Counted from the stretch's first letter, positions 32,257 to 42,693 are shown. The stretch is DNA of 44,970 nucleotides from 20CM-4-69-16 sp035637455 (GCA_035637455.1 DASPXE010000182.1:1-44970), one strand, 5' to 3'. The notes: generated from the letters alone by a model not told the origin. Program-made: numbers and translations.

Positions 32257-33330
32257 ATGAGTCGAAGCATCTCTGTCGCAGCCGTCTTGCTGGCGGTCGC
32301 CGTGCCTCCGGTTCCGGCGCAGGGCTCGCATCCAGCCGACATGACCATCGACGCCGCGACGCGACGGCAGGTGATCGACGGCGCGCTGGCCCGGCTCACG
32401 GAAGCCTACGTTTTCCCGGACACGGCCGTCGCGATGGAGCGCGCCATCCGCGACCGGGTGCGGCGCGGCGAGTACGAATGGATCACGAGCGCCCAGACGC
32501 TGGCCGACTCGCTCACCGCGCACCTGCAGGCGGTGAGTCAAGACCGGCACCTCCGGGTTCGCTACAGTGACGAGCCGCTGCCAAGACTGGATGCGCACCA
32601 GCGCCCGACCCCGGAGATGGAGGCGCGGGCCCGAGCGTTTGGCCGTCAGGTCAACTTCGGGTTCGAGAAAGTGGAGCGGCTCCCGGGCAACGTGGGTTAC
32701 CTCGAGCTGCGGAGCTTCGGGTTCGAGCCGGAATGGATCGGGGACGCCGCCGCTGCGGCGTTCGCGTTTCTGGCCAACACCGACGCCCTGATCGTCGACG
32801 TCCGCCGGAACGGCGGCGGGTCACCGGCCATGGTCGCGTTCGTGTCGAGCTATCTCTTCGGCGCGGACTCCGTGCATCTGAACTCGCTCTACTGGCGCCC
32901 CGGCAACCGCACCGAACACTTCTATACCCGGACTCGTGTCCCGGGAGTGCGCTACGGCCCCGAGCGGCCGGTGTACGTCCTCACCAGCCGGCTCACCTTC
33001 TCGGGTGCGGAGGAGTTCGCGTACAATCTCCAGACTCGGCGGCGGGCCGTCATCGTGGGCGACACGACAGGCGGGGGCGCCCATCCCGGTGGCTTGCAGC
33101 GGATCACCGACCACTTCGGCATCTGGGTGCCGACGGGGCGGGCCATCAATCCCATTACCCAGACGAACTGGGAGCGCGTCGGCGTGCGGCCCGACCTCGC
33201 CGTGCCATCGGACCAGGCGCTCCGCGCGGCGCAACTCGCCGCGCTGCGGGGTCTGCGCGAGCGTGCGACCGATTCCGAACGACGGCGTCTGCTCGACGAG
33301 GCGATCGCGGAGGTCGAGGGGCGGCCGTAG
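32257..33330 (+). CDS. Secreted S41-family peptidase (IRBP/Tsp-like)
   Basis: The ATG at 32257 gives a signal peptide (MSRSISVAAVLLAVAVPPVPAQG). The 357-residue protein has an N-terminal helical domain (VIDGALARLTEAYVFPDTAVAMERAIRD), then the S41 core with GNVGYLELRSFG, DALIVDVRRNGGGSPAMV and the nucleophile S249 in LTSRLTFSGAEEFAYNLQ, followed by GDTTGGGAHPGG. There is no PDZ domain, so it resembles the interphotoreceptor-retinoid-binding-like branch and not CtpA. It probably digests proteins outside the cytoplasm. It is convergent with thiC across 35 bp. Confidence 0.85.
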   Translation: MSRSISVAAVLLAVAVPPVPAQGSHPADMTIDAATRRQVIDGALARLTEAYVFPDTAVAMERAIRDRVRRGEYEWITSAQTLADSLTAHLQAVSQDRHLRVRYSDEPLPRLDAHQRPTPEMEARARAFGRQVNFGFEKVERLPGNVGYLELRSFGFEPEWIGDAAAAAFAFLANTDALIVDVRRNGGGSPAMVAFVSSYLFGADSVHLNSLYWRPGNRTEHFYTRTRVPGVRYGPERPVYVLTSRLTFSGAEEFAYNLQTRRRAVIVGDTTGGGAHPGGLQRITDHFGIWVPTGRAINPITQTNWERVGVRPDLAVPSDQALRAAQLAALRGLRERATDSERRRLLDEAIAEVEGRP

Positions 33331-33365
33331 CTCGGACCGCCCGCGACGCCGCGACGAAATTCCCC

Positions 33366-34727
33366 TCAGTCTGCGGACACTGCCGCTTCGTTGTTCGCCG
33401 ACCCGTCGCCCTTCCCGCCTCCCGCCTCCCCGTACTTTCTCTCGATCTCCCGCGTGATGTGCATCGAGCAGAACTTGGGCCCGCACATCGCGCAAAACTC
33501 GGCTGACTTGAAGTACTCCGCCGGCAGCGACTCGTCGTGCAGCTCGCGCGCCCGGGCGGGGTCGAGCGACAGGCGGAATTGCTCGTTCCAGTCGAACGCG
33601 AACCGCGCGCGCGACAGCGCGTCGTCGCGCTGGCGTGCGCCCGCGCGCCCGCGGGCGATGTCGGCCGCGTGCGCGGCGACCTTGTAGGCGATCACGCCTT
33701 CGCGCACCTCCTCGGCGTTGGGCAGGCCGAGGTGCTCCTTGCGGGTCACGTAGCACAGCATGTCCGCCCCGTACCAGCCGATCATCGCCGCGCCGATCGC
33801 CGAGGTGATGTGGTCGTACCCCGGCGCGATGTCCGTGACCAGCGGTCCCAGCGTGTAGAACGGGGCCTCGTGGCAGATCTCCTTCTCCTTCCGGACGTTG
33901 ATCTCGATCAGGTGCATCGGGATGTGCCCGGGGCCTTCGATCATCACCTGCACGTCCTTCGCCCACGCGCGCATCGTGAGCTCGCCCAACGTGTCGAGCT
34001 CGGCGAACTGCGCCCGGTCGTTCGCGTCGGCCAGGCTCCCGGGCCGCAGCGCGTCGCCCAGCGACAGCGTCACGTCATACTTCCGCGCGATCTCGAGGAT
34101 GCGGTCGAAGTGGGTGTAGAAGGGGTTCTGCTGGTTGTGGTGCATCATCCAGTAGGCGTGCAGCGACCCGCCGCGTGACACGATCCCTGTCACCCGGCCG
34201 AGCGCGAGCCCGACGTATTCGCGCAGGATACCGCAGTGCACCGTGACGTAGTCCACCCCCTGTTGCGCCTGGTGCTCGACCATGTCGAGCAGGTCATCTG
34301 CAGTGAGGTCCTCGACCTTCTGCACCTCGGTGACGGCCTGGTAGATGGGCACGGTCCCGATCGGTACCGGCGAGGCGGCGAGGATCGCCTGCCGGATGGC
34401 GTCGATGTCGCCGCCCGTGGAGAGGTCCATCACCGTGTCGGCGCCGTAGTGGACCGCGTGGTGCAACTTGTCGAGCTCCTGGTCGATGTTCGACTCGACG
34501 GCCGAGTTGCCGATGTTGGCGTTGATTTTCACCCGCGCCACCTTGCCGACCGCCATCGGGTCGAGCCGTTGGGCCAGGTGATTCACGTTGGCGGGGATGA
34601 TGAGCCGACCGCGGGCGACCTCGTCGCGCACCAGCTCCACGGGGAGCTCTTCCCGCTCTGCGACACGCCGCATTTGTGCGGTGATGGTGCCCTGGCGGGC
34701 GAGGAACATCTGGGTGACGCAGTTCAT
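33366..34727 (-). CDS. thiC: Phosphomethylpyrimidine synthase
   Basis: The 453-residue protein converts aminoimidazole ribotide to the hydroxymethylpyrimidine phosphate of thiamine, using a radical SAM cluster near its C-terminus: C-x2-C-x4-C in CAMCGPKFCSMHI. Conserved segments are NANIGNSAVESN, DTVMDLSTGGDI, SRGGSLHAYWMMHH, EGPGHIPMH and DIAPGYDHITSAIG. It lacks the long N-terminal domain of plant and enterobacterial forms. The ATG at 34727 has AAGGGAG six bases upstream and lies directly downstream of a TPP riboswitch, so it is repressed by thiamine pyrophosphate. No other thi genes are in the window. Confidence 0.95.
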   Translation of the reverse strand: MNCVTQMFLARQGTITAQMRRVAEREELPVELVRDEVARGRLIIPANVNHLAQRLDPMAVGKVARVKINANIGNSAVESNIDQELDKLHHAVHYGADTVMDLSTGGDIDAIRQAILAASPVPIGTVPIYQAVTEVQKVEDLTADDLLDMVEHQAQQGVDYVTVHCGILREYVGLALGRVTGIVSRGGSLHAYWMMHHNQQNPFYTHFDRILEIARKYDVTLSLGDALRPGSLADANDRAQFAELDTLGELTMRAWAKDVQVMIEGPGHIPMHLIEINVRKEKEICHEAPFYTLGPLVTDIAPGYDHITSAIGAAMIGWYGADMLCYVTRKEHLGLPNAEEVREGVIAYKVAAHAADIARGRAGARQRDDALSRARFAFDWNEQFRLSLDPARARELHDESLPAEYFKSAEFCAMCGPKFCSMHITREIERKYGEAGGGKGDGSANNEAAVSAD

Positions 34728-34741
34728 ACCGACTCCCTTCG

Positions 34742-34813
34742 CCGGTGCTAGCCGGATCAGGTTCAAAGGGTGTGATCTCAGCTCGTCCGGGTCACCCCGG
34801 CTGAGCACCCCTG
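34742..34813 (-). promoter_or_regulatory. TPP riboswitch of thiC
   Basis: In the leftward transcript the conserved THI-box elements appear in order: GGGGTGC at the 5' end, GCTGAGATCAC, ACCCTTTGAACCTGATC and a closing GCTAGCACC that pairs with GGTGC. The end of the aptamer is only about 14 bases from the thiC start and covers the region before the AAGGGAG site, so control of translation initiation is more likely than a terminator. Confidence 0.95.
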
Positions 34814-34931
34814 TCGCGTCGCAATCTAGCGTCCCCGCAGTCACCCTTGCAGTCGTGCTCACGGCGTAGCCGCTGCCCGAACGGTGAGCAGATGCTGCCG
34901 CGAAGCTGGTCGTCGGGTTGCCCTCTCGTTG

Positions 34932-34959
34932 ATATATTCATAGATTGGAATATATGAAT
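34932..34959. promoter_or_regulatory. ArsR-type operator over the arsR start codon
   Basis: ATATATTC (34932-34939) and GAATATAT (34948-34955) form an 8+8 bp inverted repeat, and ATTCATA/TATGAAT (34936-34942 and 34953-34959) a second overlapping one. The AT-rich block contrasts with the GC-rich surroundings and includes the ATG. The size fits ArsR/SmtB dimers, which bind imperfect 12-2-12 type repeats. TATATT at 34933 may be the -10 box. Confidence 0.55.
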
Positions 34960-35394
34960 CTCGCGTTGCACAACGTCGATGATCTGTTTGCTGCGCTTGG
35001 GGATCGCATCCGGCTGCGCCTCGCGTGCTGCCTGCTCGCAGTGCCGACGGGCGCGTGCGTATGCGAGCTCGTCGATGCCCTGGATGAGTCCCAACCCAAC
35101 GTCTCCCGGCACCTCAAGGTGCTCAAGGCGGCCAGGCTTGTGGAGGAGCGGCGCGAGGGTCGCTGGATGTACTACCGCCTGTGCCAGCCTGACCATCCCC
35201 TGCTCGACAGCATCCGGGCGTGCATTGCCACTGTCTGTCGTTGTACCGACGTCCAGGAAGACGTGCGCCGCCTGCGCACGCGTCTCGACCTGCGGCGAGA
35301 CGGGAAGTGCGTGTTCGGAACCGCGATGATGCCGAGCCGTTCGGGCCGGCGGAAAGGAGGTGAGCGGCATGTGCGACTGCCCCTGGTGCACTGA
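34954..35394 (+). CDS. arsR: ArsR-family metalloid-sensing repressor
   Basis: The 146-residue protein has a winged helix (LDESQPNVSRHLKVLKAARLVEERREGRWMYYRL, about 43-76). It carries the arsenic-sensing signature CVCEL with C35 and C37, the counterpart of ELCVCDL, and further cysteines at C25, C26, C77 and C90, C95, C97 that could bind As(III), Sb(III) or a soft metal. An inverted repeat covers its start codon, so it is probably autoregulated. No arsenate reductase, ArsM or efflux pump follows. Instead a 12-codon cysteine-rich ORF with an excellent ribosome binding site overlaps its last 26 bases. Residues after about 115 are an unusual basic tail. Confidence 0.85.
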   Translation: MNLALHNVDDLFAALGDRIRLRLACCLLAVPTGACVCELVDALDESQPNVSRHLKVLKAARLVEERREGRWMYYRLCQPDHPLLDSIRACIATVCRCTDVQEDVRRLRTRLDLRRDGKCVFGTAMMPSRSGRRKGGERHVRLPLVH

Positions 35395-35407
35395 CGGCTG
35401 TTGCTGA
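35369..35407 (+). CDS. Cysteine-rich micropeptide ORF, 12 residues
   Basis: The ORF encodes MCDCPWCTDGCC: five cysteines in twelve residues, arranged C-x-C-x2-C-x4-C-C. It is preceded by AGGAGGTGA (35355-35363), the best Shine-Dalgarno sequence in the window, with eight bases to the ATG. It overlaps the end of arsR in another frame and would be made from the same mRNA. The composition suggests a thiol chelator for the metal or metalloid sensed by ArsR, like a minimal metallothionein. The role is inference: I know no family for it, and ORFs this short arise by chance, but the combination with the strong site is unlikely. Confidence 0.5.
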   Translation: MCDCPWCTDGCC

Positions 35408-35426
35408 GAGCGGTCGGAGAAGATCT

Positions 35427-35460
35427 GGAGAGGTGTGGAGACGGCCGCTCCACCCTCTCC
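35427..35460. terminator. Strong hairpin between the micropeptide and def
   Basis: GGAGAGG-T-GTGGAG (35427-35440) pairs with CTCCAC-CCTCTCC (35448-35460) around the loop ACGGCCG, 13 pairs with one bulged T. It starts 20 bases after the micropeptide stop and 45 bases from the convergent def stop. There is no T-run on either side, so it is a weak candidate as intrinsic terminator but could protect 3' ends of both transcripts. Confidence 0.4.
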
Positions 35461-35504
35461 TCCCCTAGGGCGACATGATCACGAGCGAGGTGGCGAGCGG
35501 CGCG

Positions 35505-36053
35505 TCAGGTCAACTCGCGGGGCTTCGGCCGGCCATAACGCTCCGACGGGTCGTGGATCTTCTCCCACTCCGAGCGGAAGGCGAACGGGTCGGGGCCTGC
35601 CGCGCGGTCGAGCGCGAGGATGCCGTCGAGATGATCGATCTCGTGCTGCAGTAGCTCGGCCATCGGACCCTCGAGCTGCATCGTGTGCTGCTTGCCCTTC
35701 AAGTCGGTGTACGTGAGGGTCGCCGTGTAGGCGCGCGGCACTCGCACGAACACGCTCGGGAAAGAAAAGCAGTCGTCCCACACCAGGAAGTCGTCCGGTC
35801 CGACATCGGTGATTTCCGGGTTGATCATGGTCCAACGCTGCTTGTCCATTTGGACGAACACGATCCGCACCGGCGCGCCGATCTGCGGCGCCGCCATGGC
35901 CCGGCCCATCTTGTACTTCTCCTTCGCGGCGCGCAGCGTGTCCCGCAGGTCGTCCGCGATGAGCCGGGTCGCGGCTGACTTCGGATTCTGGACCCGCTCA
36001 CAGCGGACCCGGAGGATGGGATCGCCCAGTTGGCGAATGCGCCGCACTGCCAT
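35505..36053 (-). CDS. def: Peptide deformylase with atypical motif 2
   Basis: From the ATG at 36053 the protein has 182 residues. Motif 1 is GRAMAAPQIG (50-59, usually GxGLAAPQIG). Motif 2 is DDCFS (93-97, usually EGCLS), and motif 3 is QHEIDH (136-141). The metal ligands C95, H137, H141 and the catalytic E138 are all present. It should remove formyl groups from new proteins, but the change of Glu-Gly to Asp-Asp in motif 2 and Met for Leu in motif 1 place it outside the standard type I group. The genome may carry another, canonical def elsewhere; fmt, its frequent neighbour, is not here. It is divergent from the MobA-like gene. Confidence 0.85.
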   Translation of the reverse strand: MAVRRIRQLGDPILRVRCERVQNPKSAATRLIADDLRDTLRAAKEKYKMGRAMAAPQIGAPVRIVFVQMDKQRWTMINPEITDVGPDDFLVWDDCFSFPSVFVRVPRAYTATLTYTDLKGKQHTMQLEGPMAELLQHEIDHLDGILALDRAAGPDPFAFRSEWEKIHDPSERYGRPKPRELT

Positions 36054-36109
36054 GGGCCGCCAATTTGGGGGTTTGGCGCCCGGGTGCAACTCGGCGTAGG
36101 GTTGGTGTC

Positions 36110-36721
36110 ATGTCCCTCGCCGGCGTCGTGCTTGCCGCCGGGCGCTCCGGGCGGATGGGTACCCCCAAGCCGCTGCTGGACTTCCGCGGTCGCCCCTTCA
36201 TCATCCGCATCCTCGAAGCGCTGGAAGCGCTCGACCTGAAGCTCCGCCTCGTGGTGCTGGGCCCCGACGCGCCGCGGGTCCGGCCGATCCTCGCGCCCCA
36301 CGACTGTGTGATTGTAGAGAACCCGGAGGTCGACACCGGCCCTATCGGCTCGTTGCGGGCGGCACTCGCGGCCCTGCGGCCGCTCCGGCCCGCCGCCATC
36401 CTCGCCTGGCCGGTGGACCTGCCTCACGTACGGCTGGCGACCGTGGAGCGCTTGATCGAGGCCTACCGCCGCACCGGCGGGCCGGCTGTCGTCCCGGTCT
36501 TCGCCGAGCGGCGCGGCCAACCGGTCATCTGGGATGCGTCATTGTTCGACGAGGTCGGGACGAGCGAGGCGGCTACCCGGCACGGCGCTCGGGCGGTTCT
36601 GCACGCCCACCGGTTCGAGCTCCGGTCCGTCACAGTGGACGACCCGGCGGTGCTTGATGACCTGAACACGCCAGAGGATTACGAGCGGCTGGTGAGAGAG
36701 GTGAATCGGGATATCTACTGA
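36110..36721 (+). CDS. MobA/MocA-like nucleotidyltransferase
   Basis: The 203-residue protein opens MSLAGVVLAAGRSGRMGTPKPLLDFRG, the nucleotide-binding LAAGxSxRMGxxKxLL motif of the MobA-like NTP transferase group. ILAWPVDLPHVRLATVERLI carries the metal-binding Asp, and VLDDLNTPEDYERL closes the domain. It could load CTP or GTP onto molybdopterin (MocA/MobA) or act on a sugar phosphate; no molybdenum enzyme genes lie nearby. The ATG at 36110 lies 57 bp from the divergent def start. A 22-bp palindrome follows three bases after the stop region. Confidence 0.8.
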   Translation: MSLAGVVLAAGRSGRMGTPKPLLDFRGRPFIIRILEALEALDLKLRLVVLGPDAPRVRPILAPHDCVIVENPEVDTGPIGSLRAALAALRPLRPAAILAWPVDLPHVRLATVERLIEAYRRTGGPAVVPVFAERRGQPVIWDASLFDEVGTSEAATRHGARAVLHAHRFELRSVTVDDPAVLDDLNTPEDYERLVREVNRDIY

Positions 36722-36723
36722 TG

Positions 36724-36745
36724 AGACGTCAGACGTCTGAAGTCT
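36724..36745. repeat. 22-bp near-perfect palindrome
   Basis: AGACGTCAGAC (36724-36734) is followed directly by GTCTGAAGTCT (36735-36745), complementary but for one position; the inner 12 bases TCAGACGTCTGA are a perfect palindrome. It starts two bases after the MobA-like stop codon and 48 bp before the sufR -35 box. It could be a terminator-like hairpin, a regulator site or a dispersed repeat. Confidence 0.55.
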
Positions 36746-36792
36746 CTATCCAACAGCGACTTCCGAATTCACGCCAATTCGTTTTGTTTTAG

Positions 36793-36821
36793 TTGACAAT
36801 CCCGAGTAAGTCACTTAGGAT
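36793..36821 (+). promoter_or_regulatory. SUF operon promoter
   Basis: TTGACA (36793-36798) and TAGGAT (36816-36821) are separated by exactly 17 bp, the best sigma-70-type promoter in the window. The -10 box ends ten bases before the sufR ATG, so the mRNA leader is only a few bases long and there is no Shine-Dalgarno sequence. Confidence 0.75.
36807..36817. promoter_or_regulatory. Probable SufR operator
   Basis: TAAGT-C-ACTTA is a perfect 5+5 bp inverted repeat around one base, located in the spacer and overlapping the first two bases of the -10 box. A dimer bound here would block RNA polymerase, as expected for autoregulation by the SufR repressor encoded directly downstream. The sequence differs from the CAAC-N6-GTTG site described for cyanobacterial SufR. 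Confidence 0.5.
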
Positions 36822-36831
36822 TCGGCTTCCG

Positions 36832-37514
36832 ATGCGCACTCATCCTCTGCAACTCACGGCGCACAAAGGACTTCGCGCGGAGATCCTGCTGCAGCTGAAG
36901 CGCGCGCAGCCGCTGACGGCGAAGGACCTCGCCCACCAGCTGAGTGTCTCCCCTAACGCGATCCGGCACCATCTGAAGGAGCTCGAGGCCGAGGCCCTGA
37001 TCGCCTACGGTCGTGAGCAGCGCGGGGTCGGCGCGCCAACCTTCGCGTACCGGTTGAGCGCGAACGGCGAAGCGCTGTTCCCGCGCGCTTACGAGCAGAC
37101 GCTCACCCAGTTGCTGGAGCGCGTCGCCGGGAAGGGCGGCCGCCAGGCGGCGGTTGAGTTGTTCGAGGATCACTACCGCGAGCTCACGCGCAAGCTGCAG
37201 GCGGAGTTGGCCGGCGCCGCGGCGTCGGAGCGGGTGGATCTGATCGCCCGGCTGATGAATCAGCAGGGCTACATGGCCGAGTGGCAGGAGGCGGCCGGCA
37301 CGTTCCGCCTCTCCGAGCACAACTGCGCGATTCGCGCCGTCGCCGAGCGCTTCCCCGAAGTATGCGCCGCCGAGGAGCGGTTTCTGCGGGACGTGCTCGG
37401 AGCCGCGGTCGAGCGACTTACGCACATCACGAGCGGGTGCAACGCGTGTGAGTACGCGATCACGTTCGCCGAGCCAGCGAACCCCAGGCGCGAGCCCGGG
37501 GTCACGGAGCAGCC

Positions 37515-37518
<4 letters not shown>
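36832..37518 (+). CDS. sufR: SufR-like Fe-S sensing repressor
   Basis: The 228-residue protein has an N-terminal winged helix (PLTAKDLAHQLSVSPNAIRHHLKELEAEALI, about 27-58) of the DeoR/ArsR-like SufR type. Its cluster-binding cysteines near the C-terminus are C165 (HNCAI), C178 (PEVCAAEE), C203 and C206 (SGCNACEY). With a bound Fe-S cluster it should repress the suf genes and release them when clusters are short. It is the first gene of the operon; the ATG at 36832 lies ten bases behind the -10 box, and an upstream TTG (36793) is part of the promoter, not a start. Its stop overlaps the sufB ATG. Confidence 0.92.
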
Positions 37519-39732
<2,214 letters not shown>

Positions 39733-39736
<4 letters not shown>

Positions 39737-41040
39737 CGGAGCACTACGTCCGTGACTTCCAGGCGTTCGCGAGCAACGGCGCCGCGGGCGCGCCCGCCTG
39801 GCTCCGGGAGATCCGCGAGGGGGCGATCGCCCGGTTCGCCGAGCTCGGCTTCCCGACGATGAAGCAGGAGGAGTGGCGCTTCACGAGCGTCGCTCCCATC
39901 GCGGAGACGCGATTCACGCTCGCCTCTGCCGCCCGCTCCCCGCTCCCCGCTCGGGCAGAGATCGAGCGCCTGACTCTCGCAGCGGGCCCCCGCCTCGTGT
40001 TCGCGGACGGCCGCTACGTGCCTGAGCTGTCCTCATTCGCAGGATTGCCGGACGGGGTGTATGCGGGCAGTCTGGCCGCGGCCCTCAAGGCGGGCCCGAG
40101 CGGAGCGCTCGCACGCGCGCACCTCGCCCGCCACGCCCACTGGCGCGACAGCGCCTTCGCGGCGCTGAACACGGCGTTCCTCGCGGATGGTGCGTTCGTG
40201 CACGTCCCGGCGGGTTGCGTGCTCGCGCAGCCGCTCGAGGTGGTCTTCGTCGCCACCGATGGCGGGAGCGACGAGCCCAAGGTCGCACACCCGCGCGGCC
40301 TCATCGTGGTCGAGCGCGGCGCGCAGGCGGCGGTAGTCGAGACCTACACCTCGCTCGGGGATCGCGTGCACTGGACCAACGCGGTGAGCGAGGTCGTCGT
40401 GGGAGAAGGCGCCCGCGTCGAGTATTACCGTGTGCAGCGGGAAGGTCGTCGCGCGTACCATGTCGCCACGACACAATCGCGACAGGAGCGCGACAGCTTC
40501 CTCGGACTGCACGCTGTCACGGTGGGCGGCACGCTCGCCCGGCACGACATCACGACCGTGCTCGACGGCACGGGTGCCGAGCTGATCCTGAACGGCTTGT
40601 ACGTGCTCGGCGGCAGCCAGCATGCTGACCACCATACCGTGATCGACCACGCCCGCGCACACTGCGCCAGCCACGAGTTCTTCAACGGCGTGCTCGCCGA
40701 GCGGGCGCACGGGGTGTTCAACGGCCGCATCATCGTACGGCCCGGCGCCCAGCGCACCGACTCGAAGCAGACCAACAACAACCTGCTCCTCTCGACCGAG
40801 GCGCGGGCCGACAGCCAGCCCCAGCTCGAGATCTACGCCGACGATGTGAAGTGCACCCACGGCTCGACCGTCGGGCCGCTCGACCCGACGGCGCTGTACT
40901 ACCTGCAGAGCCGCGGCCTCTCGCCCGAGACGGCGCGGAGCCTCTTGACCTACGGCTTCGCGGCCGAGATCCTCGGCCGGATGCAGCGCGCCGACCTGCG
41001 GGAGCGTTGCGACCGCCTGGTGCGCGCGGAGCTCGCGTGA
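39733..41040 (+). CDS. sufD: Fe-S cluster assembly subunit SufD
   Basis: This 435-residue SufD protein partners SufB and SufC. It has the entry segment WLREIREGAIARFAELGFPTMKQEEWRFTSV, the beta-helix core with GCVLAQPLEVVFVATDG, and the conserved end HTVIDHARAHCASHEFFNGVL, GRIIVRPGAQRTDSKQTNNNLLLS and CTHGSTVGPLDPTALYYLQSRG. The cysteine C-T-H near 375 is the usual conserved site. ATGA overlap with sufC, and a one-base TGATG overlap with sufS. Confidence 0.96.
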
Positions 41041-42269
41041 TGCTCGACGCCGCCCGCCTGCGCGCCGATTTTCCGCTGCTCGAGCGGCAGGAGCACGGGC
41101 GCCGCCTCGTGTACTTGGACAATGCCGCCACGACCCAGAAGCCCGAAGCGGTGCTGCACGCGATCGCCGACTACTACCGCACCACCAACGCCAACGTCCA
41201 CCGCGGGGCGTACAGCCTCGCGATCCGCGCCACCGAGGCCTACGAGGCGGCCCGCGCGAAGCTGGCCGGGTTCGTAAACGCCTGGACGCCCGAGGGCGTG
41301 GTCTTCACGCGTGGCACGACCGAGGCGATCAACCTGGTCGCGGGGTCCTACGGCCGGGCCCACGTCGGACGGGGCGACACCATCGTGGTGACGGCGATGG
41401 ACCACCATTCGAACCTCGTGCCCTGGCAAATCCTCTGTCAGGAGAAGGGTGCGACCCTCCGGATGGTGGAGATCACGGAGGACGGTCGCATCGACCTCTC
41501 CGACTTCGGGACGGCGCTCGAACGGCGGCCCAAGATCGTCGCGTTCCCCTATGTCTCGAATGCGCTCGGCACGGTGAATCCGGCGGCGCAGTTGACGCGG
41601 CTCGCCCACGCGGTCGGGGCGGTCGTCGTGGTGGACGGCGCGCAGGCCACGCCCCACCTGAAGGTCGACGTCCGAGCGCTCGACTGCGACTTCTACGCCC
41701 TGTCGGGGCACAAGATGCTCGCGCCGATGGGCTCCGGCGCCCTCGTTGCGAAGCCGGAGCTGCTCGAGGCGATGCCGCCCTATCACGGTGGCGGCGAGAT
41801 GATTTCGCGCGTGTTCGATGATCACTCCACTTACAACAAGATCCCGCACAAGTTCGAAGCCGGGACGCCGAACGTGGAGGGCGCCGTCGGGATCGCCGCC
41901 GCCATCGATTACCTGGGCGCGATCGGCCTTGAGCGGGTCGCAGAGCACGAGCAGGCACTCGCCCAGGCGGCGATCGACCAACTGACACAGATCGACGGCG
42001 TGACCGTGTACGGGCCGCGCGGCCACCGTGCCGGCGTCGTGTCGTTCACATACGGCGACATCCACCCGCACGACATCGCGACCATCCTCGATCAGGACGG
42101 CGTGTGCATCCGGGCTGGCCACCACTGCACGCAGCCGCTGATGCGTAGGCTCAACGTGCCCGCGACCGCGCGCGCATCGTTCTACATCTACAACGACCTC
42201 GACGACGTCGCCGCGCTCGCCGGCTCGCTGGTCAAGGCCGGAGCGTTGTTTGGATACGTCCCCGCCTGA
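41040..42269 (+). CDS. sufS: Cysteine desulfurase SufS
   Basis: The 409-residue class V PLP enzyme takes sulfur from cysteine. K225 in SGHKMLAPMGSG binds PLP, C363 in RAGHHCTQPLM is the persulfide-forming cysteine, and the NAATTQKP and NVHRGAYSLA segments at the start are typical of the SufS type. The ATG at 41040 is fixed by the one-base overlap with sufD. SufU, encoded next, is its expected sulfur acceptor. Confidence 0.96.
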   Translation: MLDAARLRADFPLLERQEHGRRLVYLDNAATTQKPEAVLHAIADYYRTTNANVHRGAYSLAIRATEAYEAARAKLAGFVNAWTPEGVVFTRGTTEAINLVAGSYGRAHVGRGDTIVVTAMDHHSNLVPWQILCQEKGATLRMVEITEDGRIDLSDFGTALERRPKIVAFPYVSNALGTVNPAAQLTRLAHAVGAVVVVDGAQATPHLKVDVRALDCDFYALSGHKMLAPMGSGALVAKPELLEAMPPYHGGGEMISRVFDDHSTYNKIPHKFEAGTPNVEGAVGIAAAIDYLGAIGLERVAEHEQALAQAAIDQLTQIDGVTVYGPRGHRAGVVSFTYGDIHPHDIATILDQDGVCIRAGHHCTQPLMRRLNVPATARASFYIYNDLDDVAALAGSLVKAGALFGYVPA

Positions 42270-42693
42270 GCCCAGGCTCAGCGCGCTCTACCAGGAGCTG
42301 ATTCTCGATCACTACCGGCGCCCGCGCAACAAGGGAGCGCTGGAGGGTGCGACACACTCGGTGTCGCTCAACAATCCCCTGTGCGGCGACGAGATCGACC
42401 TGCAGCTGCGCGTCGACGACGCCGTGATCCGCGACGTGCGCTTCATCGGCCGGGGCTGCTCCATCAGCCAGGCGTCGGCGTCGATGATGACGCAGCTGCT
42501 CAAGGATCGCACGGTCCCTCAGGCGCTCGCTCTCGCGGCGCGGATGAGCGCGATGATGCAGGGCGACGAGGCCGCGGCGAAAGACAAGGCGCTCGGAGAC
42601 CTGCGGGCGCTCGCCGGCGTATCCAAGTTCCCGGTGCGCATCAAGTGCGCGCTGTTACCATGGAACGCGCTCACGGATGCCGTGAAGCCGTAG
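42250..42693 (+). CDS. sufU: SufU zinc-dependent sulfurtransferase
   Basis: The 147-residue protein has C45 and D47 in NPLCGDEID, C70 in GRGCSISQAS and C133 in IKCALLPW, the zinc and sulfur-relay residues of SufU. The GCSIS insertion region distinguishes it from the IscU scaffold. It accepts sulfur from SufS C363 and passes it to SufBCD. The TTG at 42250 is the only plausible start, overlapping sufS by 20 bp. It is the last gene of the operon; the next gene starts 52 bp later. Confidence 0.93.
   Translation: MDTSPPEPRLSALYQELILDHYRRPRNKGALEGATHSVSLNNPLCGDEIDLQLRVDDAVIRDVRFIGRGCSISQASASMMTQLLKDRTVPQALALAARMSAMMQGDEAAAKDKALGDLRALAGVSKFPVRIKCALLPWNALTDAVKP

Noticed and set aside
35405..35460. 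UGA after MCDCPWCTDGCC read as selenocysteine, with the downstream hairpin as SECIS
   Set aside because: The frame after the stop resembles no protein and soon runs antisense to def; the hairpin loop ACGGCCG lacks the usual apical G/U features.
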